NCBI GenBank assembly: GCA_963848205.1
Contig: CAWKCV010000001.1
Span: forward strand, 124,001 to 188,000
Source of the DNA: BOG-908 sp963848205
GTDB lineage: Bacteria; Pseudomonadota; Alphaproteobacteria; Acetobacterales; Acetobacteraceae
Reading direction: 5' to 3'
DNA: 64,000 nucleotides
Position numbers and translations under genes: made by a program. The notes beneath the pieces were generated by a model, which was not told where the DNA came from, did not search any database, and worked only from the letters and a program-made list of their open reading frames with translations. Shown here one piece after another: positions 58,367 through 64,000 of this stretch (within the stretch, counting starts at the first letter, position 1; each line of letters begins with the position of its first letter).

Positions 58367-58780
58367 CTACTTCCGCTGGCGTGTTCCCAACCCGATCTTG
58401 CGCGCGAGGCTGGACCGTTTGACCGCGTAATCGGGCGCCACCATCGGGTAATCCGCGGGCAGGCCCCACCGTTCGCGATACTGTTCCGGCGTCATGTCGT
58501 GCGCCGTCTTGAGATAGCGCTTGAGCAGCTTGAGCTTCTTGCCATCCTCCAGACAGACGATGTGGTCCGGGAAGACGGACTTGCGGATCGGCACCGCCGG
58601 CTGGCGTCGCTCGGGCGGCGGGGCTGCGACCGGCGCCTGGCCCAGATCGGCAAGCGCACGGAAAACCTGGCCGATGAGGTCGGGAACCTGGGCCGCGTCC
58701 ACCTGGTTGTGGGCCGCGTGCGCGCTGACGATGCGCGCTGTCAGCCCGAGCAGGTGCTCGCGGGGCGGCACGTCAGCCAT
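58367..58780 (-). CDS. MucR/Ros-family transcriptional regulator
   Basis: This 137-residue protein contains the Ros/MucR zinc-finger-like domain: VCLEDGKKLKLLKRYLKTAHDMTPEQYRERWGLPADYPMVAPDYA-type sequence from about residue 85. MucR proteins bind AT-rich DNA and control exopolysaccharide, cell cycle and motility genes. The usual first His of the finger (RHL) is replaced by Tyr (RYL), so zinc binding may be altered. It starts the mucR-fur-olsB unit, with an AAAGG ribosome-binding site before the ATG at 58780. The 190-bp AT-rich region upstream (58781-58971) contains no gene. Confidence 0.92.
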   Translation of the reverse strand: MADVPPREHLLGLTARIVSAHAAHNQVDAAQVPDLIGQVFRALADLGQAPVAAPPPERRQPAVPIRKSVFPDHIVCLEDGKKLKLLKRYLKTAHDMTPEQYRERWGLPADYPMVAPDYAVKRSSLARKIGLGTRQRK

Positions 58781-58809
58781 GGATCACCTTTCGTACATAC
58801 CTGGACGCC

Positions 58810-58838
58810 CTTAAAGGACACCGATGACAGCACCGCAA
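58810..58838 (-). promoter_or_regulatory. Possible promoter for mucR
   Basis: On the minus strand TTGCGG (58838-58833) and TTTAAG (58815-58810) are 17 bp apart, about 30 bp before the mucR start. Match to consensus is moderate. Confidence 0.3.
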
Positions 58839-58971
58839 GATACACGTCATTGTTTCACCGCATCTGTGTTGCGAAATGCGGCTTCTAATCTGAGTTTCGT
58901 AGGTAAAAACGAACGATCGCCTACAAATATCGGCTTCTGATCTTCCCAATATCAAACCCGAGGCACCCAGC

Positions 58972-59223
58972 TTGGCCGAAACGATGATGCCCGACCGGCA
59001 CCTCGATCTCACGGCGGAAATCTGCCCGATGACCTTCGTCCGCACCCGGCTGGCGCTCGACGCGCTCGCCCCCGGACAGATTTTATCCGTGCAATTGCAG
59101 GGCGAAGAGCCGATCCGCTCGGTGCCGGCCACCGCGCGGCTGCAGGGCCACGCCGTCCTCGCCGAGGAGAGGCAGCCGAACGGCACGGTTCGGGTGATCA
59201 TCCGGAAACGGCCGGTCAGCTAA
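58972..59223 (+). CDS. TusA/SirA-like sulfur-carrier-type protein
   Basis: This 83-residue protein has the SirA/TusA fold start DLTAEICPMTFVRTRLALDAL; the Cys-Pro pair is present. TusA relays sulfur for tRNA thiolation, but other family members have different roles. TTG at 58972 is supported by GAGG at an 8-bp distance; ATG codons at 58984 and 58987 lack one. It is divergent from mucR and convergent with rimI, with a hairpin in the 39-bp gap. Confidence 0.83.
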   Translation: MAETMMPDRHLDLTAEICPMTFVRTRLALDALAPGQILSVQLQGEEPIRSVPATARLQGHAVLAEERQPNGTVRVIIRKRPVS

Positions 59224-59262
59224 GAAACAAAAGTTTTGTTTTCGTTCTGAGTCTCAAAAAAC
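59224..59262. terminator. Hairpins between convergent genes
   Basis: The gap holds the palindrome AACAAAAGTTTTGTT and a stem CTGAGT/ACTCAG with an 8-base loop. They lie between the tusA-like and rimI stops. A terminator function in either direction is inferred. Confidence 0.45.
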
Positions 59263-59733
59263 TCAGCCGGCCGCGGTCCCGAGCGGCCGGCTCATCACCA
59301 GCGCGTCCGAGCCGTCCGCATAATACGCGCGACGACGACCCACCTGGACGAACCCGGTGCGCTGATACAGACCGCGCGCCGCCGGATTGCGGGTCGAGAC
59401 TTCCAGGAACAGCCGCGCGGCACCCAACTGACGCGCCTCGCTGGCCGCGCGCGCCAGCAACGCGGCGCCCAATCCCTGCTGGCGCCGCTCGGGCACCACG
59501 GCCAGCGTCAGCACTTCGGCCTCATCGGCGGCCACGCGCGCCAGCAGCATGCCGCCCGTCTCGTCGATCAGGCCGAAAATGTTCGGCTGGGACAGCTGGC
59601 CGGCGATGATCCGCTCGTTCCAGAACTCGTCGTCGGCAAAGGCGCGGGCGTGAATGGCCGACAGCATCGTCGCATGCAGCGGGCCGGCGCGCTGGATGCG
59701 TGGCGCACTGTGGCGTGAATACGAGGTGCTCAC
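59263..59733 (-). CDS. rimI: Ribosomal-protein-alanine N-acetyltransferase RimI type
   Basis: This 156-residue GNAT enzyme of the RimI type acetylates protein N-termini such as S18. The acetyl-CoA loop is VVPERRQQGLGAALLARAASEA and the C-terminal ends GLYQRTGFVQVGRRRAYYADGSDALVMSRPL match RimI. The GTG start overlaps the tsaB stop (GTGA). The tsaB-rimI order is widely conserved. Confidence 0.92.
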   Translation of the reverse strand: MSTSYSRHSAPRIQRAGPLHATMLSAIHARAFADDEFWNERIIAGQLSQPNIFGLIDETGGMLLARVAADEAEVLTLAVVPERRQQGLGAALLARAASEARQLGAARLFLEVSTRNPAARGLYQRTGFVQVGRRRAYYADGSDALVMSRPLGTAAG

Positions 59734-60377
59734 ACCGGCGGCGCGCGCAGGCCGCCGGCCGGCAGCTTGGCTTGCGGCGCCTCCACATAGAGCGGAAGTG
59801 CAGGCAAGGGGGGCAGCAGCCCAGCCTCCCGACGCAATGCGACTGCGGCCACGCTGCGGGCCGTGGGCCGGCGTGCCCGTGTGAGCATCACATCGCCACC
59901 ACGCGCGGCGAGCGTGGCTGCCACGACGTTGGCGGCATTTCCGCACACGGCGACGGCCCCGCGGGGCGCCGGAATGTCCGCTACCGCACAGCTTTGCGGA
60001 CCATCGCCGCGATCGAGAAACAGGAAGCCACGGCGCGCCTCGATGGCGGTCCACACAGTCCGGCCGGGCAAGTCGCCCAACTCGTCCGCAAGCGCCTCGG
60101 CCACGCTGACGGCCACCAACGGTACGCCCAGCCCGAGCGCCACGCCCGCCGCGACCGACAGCCCGGCCCGCAATCCGGTGAAACTGCCCGGCCCCACCAC
60201 CCCGGCCACACACCCGACCTTCTGCGTCGCCCGCTTGAGCACCGTATCGGCGAGTGCCGGCAGCGCCGCCGCAAGACCGATCTCTTCAACCACCTCCTCA
60301 GCCGCCAGCACCAAGCCGCCTTCCACCAGCGCCACCACCGCCCCGCCAAAAGCCGAAGACACCACTAGAACCAGCAA
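59730..60377 (-). CDS. tsaB: tRNA threonylcarbamoyladenosine biosynthesis protein TsaB
   Basis: TsaB supports TsaD in t6A37 modification of tRNA. The 215-residue protein has the ASKHA N-terminus and GVVGPGSFTGLRAGLSVAAGVALGLGVPL, the family hallmark. The usual DTS in the first strand is VSS here, so the first motif is atypical. No ATG exists; TTG at 60377 gives MLVLVVSSAFGGAVVALVEGG in family register; GTG at 60365 is an alternative. A repeat element lies 12 bp upstream. It is coupled to rimI. Confidence 0.88.
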   Translation of the reverse strand: MLVLVVSSAFGGAVVALVEGGLVLAAEEVVEEIGLAAALPALADTVLKRATQKVGCVAGVVGPGSFTGLRAGLSVAAGVALGLGVPLVAVSVAEALADELGDLPGRTVWTAIEARRGFLFLDRGDGPQSCAVADIPAPRGAVAVCGNAANVVAATLAARGGDVMLTRARRPTARSVAAVALRREAGLLPPLPALPLYVEAPQAKLPAGGLRAPPV

Positions 60378-60389
60378 GCAAAGCCACGA

Positions 60390-60437
60390 TCGAAAGTTTT
60401 CTGGTCCTTTTTTCCGAAAAAGGACGGCTTGCCTTCC
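60390..60437. repeat. Interspersed boundary element, copy 16 (single right arm)
   Basis: Arm with CGAAAGTTTTCTGGTCC, T-run, CGAAAAAGGAC and GGCTTGCCTT, between the nitroreductase end and the tsaB start on the same strand. Confidence 0.8.
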
Positions 60438-60441
60438 AACG

Positions 60442-61107
60442 TCAAAGCAAAGTGCAAGCCTCCCAGAACGCCAACCGAGGCGCCCGGGGAAACAAGCCCT
60501 CGTTCGTTCCATGCCCCAGATTGACCAGGAAATTCGACCGCCACCCGTTCGCCTCGAAGAAAATCCGATCGACGGACGCGCGGTCGAATCCCGACATTGG
60601 CCCGCAATCCAGCCCGCAGGCACGCGCGGCCAACATCAGGTAGGCGCCCTGCAATGTGGAGTTGCGGAACGCCGTCTCCTCGGCCAGGGCATCGTTGCCG
60701 GCGAACCAGGCGCGCGCATCGGCGTGCGGGAACAATACCGGCAGATTGTCGTAGAAGCGCGGATCCCAGGCGACGATGACGACCACGGGCGCGCTCAGCG
60801 TCTTGTCGATATTGCCGGCCGAAAGCGCGGGCCGCAGACGCTCGCGCGCGTCCGCCGTGCGCAGGAAGATGAAGCGCGCCGGCGAGCTGTTGGCCGACGT
60901 GGGCCCGAATTTGGCGATGTCGTAGATCTGCTGCAGATCTTCGTCGGTCACCGGCGCATCGGCCCAGGCGTAGTGCGAGCGCGCCTCGCGGAACAGCGTG
61001 TCGAGCGCCGGTCCGTCGAGCGCCTCGGCGTGCGTCAGGCCATCACCCGCATCACTCATCGGCTGCGCACCCGCATCACTCATCGGCTGCGCACTTGCAT
61101 CACTCAT
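60442..61107 (-). CDS. Nitroreductase, RutE/HadB type
   Basis: This FMN-dependent nitroreductase has 221 residues, with IAKFGPTSANSSPARFIFLRT, DPRFYDNLPVLFPH and the C-terminal FLVNLGHGTNEGLFPRAPRLAFWEAC, which match the RutE/malonic-semialdehyde-reductase subgroup. The N-terminal 20 residues are an in-frame repeat MSDASAQP/MSDAGAQP/MSDAGDG, and each copy begins with an ATG. The conserved fold starts after residue about 25, so any of the three ATGs could be used. It is 1 bp out of register with the nfu stop (TGATG). Confidence 0.88.
   Translation of the reverse strand: MSDASAQPMSDAGAQPMSDAGDGLTHAEALDGPALDTLFREARSHYAWADAPVTDEDLQQIYDIAKFGPTSANSSPARFIFLRTADARERLRPALSAGNIDKTLSAPVVVIVAWDPRFYDNLPVLFPHADARAWFAGNDALAEETAFRNSTLQGAYLMLAARACGLDCGPMSGFDRASVDRIFFEANGWRSNFLVNLGHGTNEGLFPRAPRLAFWEACTLL
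61045..61107 (-). repeat. 24-bp tandem repeat at the nitroreductase start
   Basis: About 2.6 in-frame copies of a 24-bp unit (ATGAGTGATGC...GCGCAGCCG). Each copy supplies a potential start codon. Copies 1 and 2 differ at two positions. Confidence 0.85.
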
Positions 61108-61667
61108 CAGGCGAGCACTTGCTCGACTGCCAGCACCTCGGGCACGTAATGGCGCAGCATGTTCTCAATGCCGTGCTTCAGCGTGGCGGTGGAGGACGGG
61201 CAGCCGCTGCAGGCGCCCTGCATGTGCAGCCGCACGATGCCGTCGCGATAGCCGCGGAAGACGATGTCGCCACCGTCGCTGGCGACCGCGGGGCGCACAC
61301 GCGTATCGAGCAGCTCCTTGATCTGGTCGACGATCTCCTGGTCCTCGGGCGCGACCGCTTCCTCGCTATTGGCGTCGGCCTGGCCATCCATCACCGGGCG
61401 ACCGGCGACGAAATGCTCCATCACGGCACCCAACACCTGCGGCCGCAGTTCCTGCCACGACGCATCCTCCGTCTTGGTGATCGTGACAAAATCGCCGCCC
61501 AGGAACACGCGCGCCACACCCGGCAGCGCGAAAAGAGCCGCGGCCAGCGGGCTGTTATGAGACGCCGCCGCATGCGCGAAATCGGCCGTGCCGTCGCCCA
61601 TGACCGGCACGCCAGGGAGGAATTTCAGGGTCGCGGGGTTCGGCGTGGTTTCGGTTTCGATGAACAT
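61107..61667 (-). CDS. Fe-S scaffold/carrier protein Nfu
   Basis: This 186-residue protein has an N-terminal Nfu domain (MFIETETTPNPATLKFLPG) and a C-terminal NifU-type domain with the cluster ligands in GACSGCPSS (CxxC). Nfu proteins deliver [4Fe-4S] clusters to target enzymes. The domain order is the usual one for alphaproteobacteria and mitochondria. It overlaps the nitroreductase start by 1 bp. Confidence 0.94.
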   Translation of the reverse strand: MFIETETTPNPATLKFLPGVPVMGDGTADFAHAAASHNSPLAAALFALPGVARVFLGGDFVTITKTEDASWQELRPQVLGAVMEHFVAGRPVMDGQADANSEEAVAPEDQEIVDQIKELLDTRVRPAVASDGGDIVFRGYRDGIVRLHMQGACSGCPSSTATLKHGIENMLRHYVPEVLAVEQVLA

Positions 61668-61725
61668 GATTGTGCAATCCCGGGTGGTGGGCGTGGAGAC
61701 TGTATGGGGTGCGGTGGGGGTGGGG

Positions 61726-61858
61726 GCAAGGAAGCAGTCCTTTTTTGCATAAAAGGACCAAAAAACTTCTGCCTGGCTTCGCGTGCTCGTCGCGAGCTTC
61801 GCGACAGCGGAACAGCAGTCTCTTGCTTCTTTTCTTCAGAAAAGAAGGCCTTTCCTTC
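61726..61858. repeat. Interspersed boundary element, copy 17 (two arms)
   Basis: Left arm about 61731-61771 (GCAGTCCTTTTTTGC, AAAAGGAC, CAAAAAACTTCTGC) and right arm about 61809-61858 (CAGCAGTCTCTTGCTTC, GAAAAGAAG, GCCTTTCCTT). The spacer contains CGTCGCGAGC and CGCGACAGCGG. The stop of the acyl-CoA dehydrogenase gene lies at its edge. Confidence 0.85.
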
Positions 61859-63017
61859 AGCTCAGCAGCCGCATCTGTTTGGCTATAATCCCCAGCATGA
61901 CCTCGTCGGCGCCGCCGCCGATGCTGGCGAGCCGGCCGTCGCGGAACTGGCGGGAGATCGAGCTCTCCTCCATGTAGCCCATGCCGCCCCAATATTGCAG
62001 GCAGGCATCGGCCACTTCGCGCTGCAGGCGGCCGCCTTTCAGCTTGGCCATGCTGGCGAGCTTCGTGCAGTCGCCGCCGCCCACATGGGTTTCGATGGAT
62101 TGCCAGGTGAGCGCGCGCAACGCTTCGATCTCGGTGGCGAGCTCGCATAGGCGGAAATGCACCACCTGGTTGTCGATGATGCGCCGGCCGAACGCGCTGC
62201 GCTCGCGCGTGTAGTCGATCGTGGTGCGCAGCGCCTTTTCGCAGAAGCGCACCGAGCCGATGGCCGCGTAGAGCCGCTCCTCCTGGAACTGCAGCATCTG
62301 ATAGGTGAAGCCCGCACCTTCCTCGCCGATGAGATTGCGCGCCGGCACACGCACATTATCGAAATGCAGCAACGCGGTATCGGATGAATTCATGCCGAGC
62401 TTGCGCAATTTGCGCCCGACGGTGACGCCGGGCACGCGTTTGCCATCGTCCCGCAGCGGCACGACGATCAGCGATTTGTTGCGGTGCGCAGGACCGTTGC
62501 CGGTGTTGACCAGCATGCACATCCAATCGGCCTGCGTGCCGTTGGTGATCCACATCTTGTTGCCGGTGATCAGGTAATCGTCACCATCACGCACGGCGCG
62601 CGCGCGGATGGCGGCGACATCCGAGCCCGCTTCGGGTTCGCTGACACCGATGCAGGCGACCATGTCTCCGGCGATCGCCGGACGCAGGTACTCGCGACGC
62701 AATTCGGCCGAGCCGAACCGTGCCAATGCCGGCGTCGCCATATCGGTCTGCACGCCGATCGCCATCGGGATGCCGCCGCAATCGATGGCGCCGGTCGCTT
62801 CGCTGAGAACGGCTGCATAGGAATAATCCAACCCCAGTCCGCCATCTTCCTCAGGCTTATTGACGCCGAGCAGGCCGAGATTGCCCATCTTCTTGAACAC
62901 TTCGTGTGCCGGGAAGATCTGTTCTTGTTCCCATTGGTCGACATGGGGGTTGATCTCGGCTTGCGCGAAGCGGGTGACGGTGGTGCGGATTTGTTCGTGC
63001 TGGTCGGTCAGGTGCAT
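61857..63017 (-). CDS. Acyl-CoA dehydrogenase
   Basis: This is a flavoprotein of 386 residues that oxidises acyl-CoA to enoyl-CoA. It has ACIGVSEPEAGSDVAAIRARA, ITGNKMWITNGTQADWMCML, the block AFGRRIIDNQVVHFRLCELATEIEALR and the C-terminal LQYWGGMGYMEESSISRQFRDGRLASIGGGADEVML with the usual Glu/Gly base region. The chain-length class is not evident. ATG at 63017 (MHLTDQHEQIRTTV) is the family start. It lies downstream of the fadJ-type gene on the same strand, so a beta-oxidation unit is likely. Confidence 0.93.
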   Translation of the reverse strand: MHLTDQHEQIRTTVTRFAQAEINPHVDQWEQEQIFPAHEVFKKMGNLGLLGVNKPEEDGGLGLDYSYAAVLSEATGAIDCGGIPMAIGVQTDMATPALARFGSAELRREYLRPAIAGDMVACIGVSEPEAGSDVAAIRARAVRDGDDYLITGNKMWITNGTQADWMCMLVNTGNGPAHRNKSLIVVPLRDDGKRVPGVTVGRKLRKLGMNSSDTALLHFDNVRVPARNLIGEEGAGFTYQMLQFQEERLYAAIGSVRFCEKALRTTIDYTRERSAFGRRIIDNQVVHFRLCELATEIEALRALTWQSIETHVGGGDCTKLASMAKLKGGRLQREVADACLQYWGGMGYMEESSISRQFRDGRLASIGGGADEVMLGIIAKQMRLLS

Positions 63018-63027
63018 GTAGGTATCC

Positions 63028-63180
63028 AAGGAAGAAGTTCTTTCCTGAAAGAAAGAACCAAAGAATTTTAGTTGCCGGAGCTGCCGGAGCTGCACGTGGC
63101 CAATTCTGGCGCCACCCGGACGCAGATGCGAACAAGCAAAAGTTCTTTGGTCCTTTTTTTCAAAAAAGGACTGCTTCCTT
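63028..63180. repeat. Interspersed boundary element, copy 18 (two arms)
   Basis: Left arm about 63031-63071 (AAGTTCTTTCCTG, AAAGAAC, CAAAGAATTTTAG) and right arm about 63135-63176 (GCAAAAGTTCTTTGG, GTCCTTTTTTTC, AAAAAAGGAC, TGCTTCCTT). A 60-bp spacer lies between. It separates the fadJ-type stop (TAA at 63179) and the acyl-CoA dehydrogenase start. Confidence 0.88.
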
Positions 63181-64000
63181 ACGCTGCCTTCTCTTGCTTC
63201 TTCGCGTAAAACGAGTCGCCGCGCGCAGCCATGTCCCGCAGCATCTGCGGCGGCGAGAATCGTGCGCCGAATTTCTGCGCCAGCGCGTCGCATTCTTCGA
63301 CAAAGCGTGCGATGCCCATGCCTTCGATCATGCTGATCGGCCCGCCGGTCCAGGGTGCGAAACCCCAGCCGAGAATGGCGCCCACATCGGCTTCGCGCGC
63401 GCTGGTGACGACGTTTTCTTCCATGCAGCGCGCGGCCTCCACGGCCTGGCGATAGAGCAGGCGCTTGCGGATTTCTTCGACCAGCGCGGGTTCGGCATCC
63501 GTCTGGCTGACGGGTGCGAGGTCTGCGAGACCCGGCCACAGCCGTTTGGCACCTTCGGCCGGATAGTCGTAGAAACCTTTGCCGTTCTTGCGGCCATAGC
63601 GGCCGAGGCCGGTGACCATGCGCTCGATGATCGGGTCGCTGGCGGTGGGCTGGAATTTGTCGCCGAGGTCCTTTTGCGTCTGCTGACGCACTTTCAGCGA
63701 CAGATCGAGTGCCACGTCGTCATGCATTTCGAGCGGACCGCGCGGCATGCCCGTGGCGCGGCCGACATTGTCGATGATGGCAGGCGCAATCCCGTCGGTC
63801 AGCAGTTCGAGGCCTTCCTGGATGAAGGTCGCGAAGCAGCGCGAGGTGTAGAAGCCGCGGCTGTCGTTGACCACGATCGGCGTCTTGCGGATTTTCAAAA
63901 CGTAATCGACGGCTTTGGCGAGCGTTTCCTGGCTGGTCTGCTGGCCCATGATGATTTCCACCAGGCCCATGCGATCGACCGGCGAGAAGAAATGGATGCC
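63179..64000 (-). CDS. 3-hydroxyacyl-CoA dehydrogenase/enoyl-CoA hydratase (FadJ/FadB type), C-terminal part
   Basis: The open frame runs off the window's right edge; the visible 273 residues are the C-terminal half of the 3-hydroxyacyl-CoA dehydrogenase domain. The segment GIHFFSPVDRMGLVEII (His-Phe-Phe-Ser-Pro) is a family hallmark, followed by TPIVVNDSRGFYTSRCFATFIQEGLELL, NGKGFYDYP and the second dehydrogenase C-terminal repeat with GWGFAPWTGGPISMI. The N-terminal NAD and hydratase domains are not visible. It works with the acyl-CoA dehydrogenase downstream in fatty-acid beta-oxidation. Confidence 0.9.
   Translation of the reverse strand, partial: GIHFFSPVDRMGLVEIIMGQQTSQETLAKAVDYVLKIRKTPIVVNDSRGFYTSRCFATFIQEGLELLTDGIAPAIIDNVGRATGMPRGPLEMHDDVALDLSLKVRQQTQKDLGDKFQPTASDPIIERMVTGLGRYGRKNGKGFYDYPAEGAKRLWPGLADLAPVSQTDAEPALVEEIRKRLLYRQAVEAARCMEENVVTSAREADVGAILGWGFAPWTGGPISMIEGMGIARFVEECDALAQKFGARFSPPQMLRDMAARGDSFYAKKQEKAA

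Noticed and set aside
2617..63180. The recurring arms as a CRISPR array or tandem array
   Set aside because: Copies are kilobases apart, diverged and lie between genes. There are no regular spacers and no cas genes.
20744..63180. KQSFFEKKDQKTF-like peptides in many frames as a conserved protein domain
   Set aside because: They are translations of the DNA repeat in one frame. Only in the GNAT gene is the peptide continuous with a real protein.

Overview
The window is a dense, high-GC bacterial chromosome segment with about 50 genes. Most gene families, the gene order (helicase C-terminus, S4 protein, ferredoxin, CarD; MucR/Ros-type regulator next to a Fur-family regulator), the AroK-AroB fusion and the unusual intergenic repeats suggest an alphaproteobacterium, probably Acetobacteraceae (Rhodospirillales). 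This placement is inferred from gene content and not from a marker phylogeny. No rRNA, tRNA, transposase, phage gene or CRISPR array was seen. The content is mainly housekeeping and cell-envelope genes, with a few accessory genes.

Layout. 1-4.3 kb: helicase C-terminus, S4 RNA-binding protein, ferredoxin FdxA, CarD with a long acidic N-terminal extension, and a DegP/HtrA protease. 4.4-9.5 kb: a secreted-type multidomain protein with a Cys/His hydrolase-like domain and Ig-like repeats, AhcY, an M28 peptidase and a small ORF. 9.5-14.8 kb (minus): a tightly overlapping uvrD-prmA-pepP-thioesterase operon. 14.9-21.3 kb: lipoprotein, SDR, chemoreceptor, metF, mlaA-mlaC, GNAT. 21.4-31.8 kb: EttA-like ABC-F, lipase-like protein, WcbI-like protein, hldE, argD-argF, ppx. 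31.9-38.2 kb (minus): alpha/beta hydrolase, ppdK, glyS, and a VapBC module abutting glyS. 38.4-44.5 kb: Bax-inhibitor-like protein, Fsr-type exporter, two secreted proteins, rsmA, xerD and a 45-residue membrane microprotein. 44.5-49.7 kb: aroKB fusion, acyltransferase, unknown protein, FkbM methyltransferase, CBS protein. 49.9-54.7 kb: UbiK-like protein, hldD, lgt, midA, pgeF, lipoprotein. 54.8-61.7 kb: XRE regulator, lnt, olsB, fur/mur, mucR, TusA-like, rimI, tsaB, nitroreductase, nfu. 61.8-64 kb: acyl-CoA dehydrogenase and the C-terminus of a FadJ-type enzyme.

Many genes serve the envelope: HldE and HldD make the heptose donor for lipopolysaccharide core, Lgt and Lnt mature lipoproteins, MlaA/MlaC traffic phospholipids, OlsB makes ornithine lipids, DegP checks periplasmic proteins, and several lipoproteins and secreted proteins lie between them.

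The most striking non-coding signal is a family of at least 18 AT-rich interspersed elements, each with one or two inverted arms built on GTCC-T(n)-loop-A(n)-GGAC followed by CAAAAAACTTTTGC. They sit directly on gene boundaries. On one side they supply the stop codon and a terminal V/L-L-F tail of five proteins (ArgF, Fsr, RsmA, XerD, Lgt). On the other side they place an AAGGA/AAGAA-like sequence just upstream of TTG start codons (GNAT, Ppx, RsmA, Lnt and perhaps MidA). They look like mobile or amplified punctuation elements that have been absorbed into gene ends.
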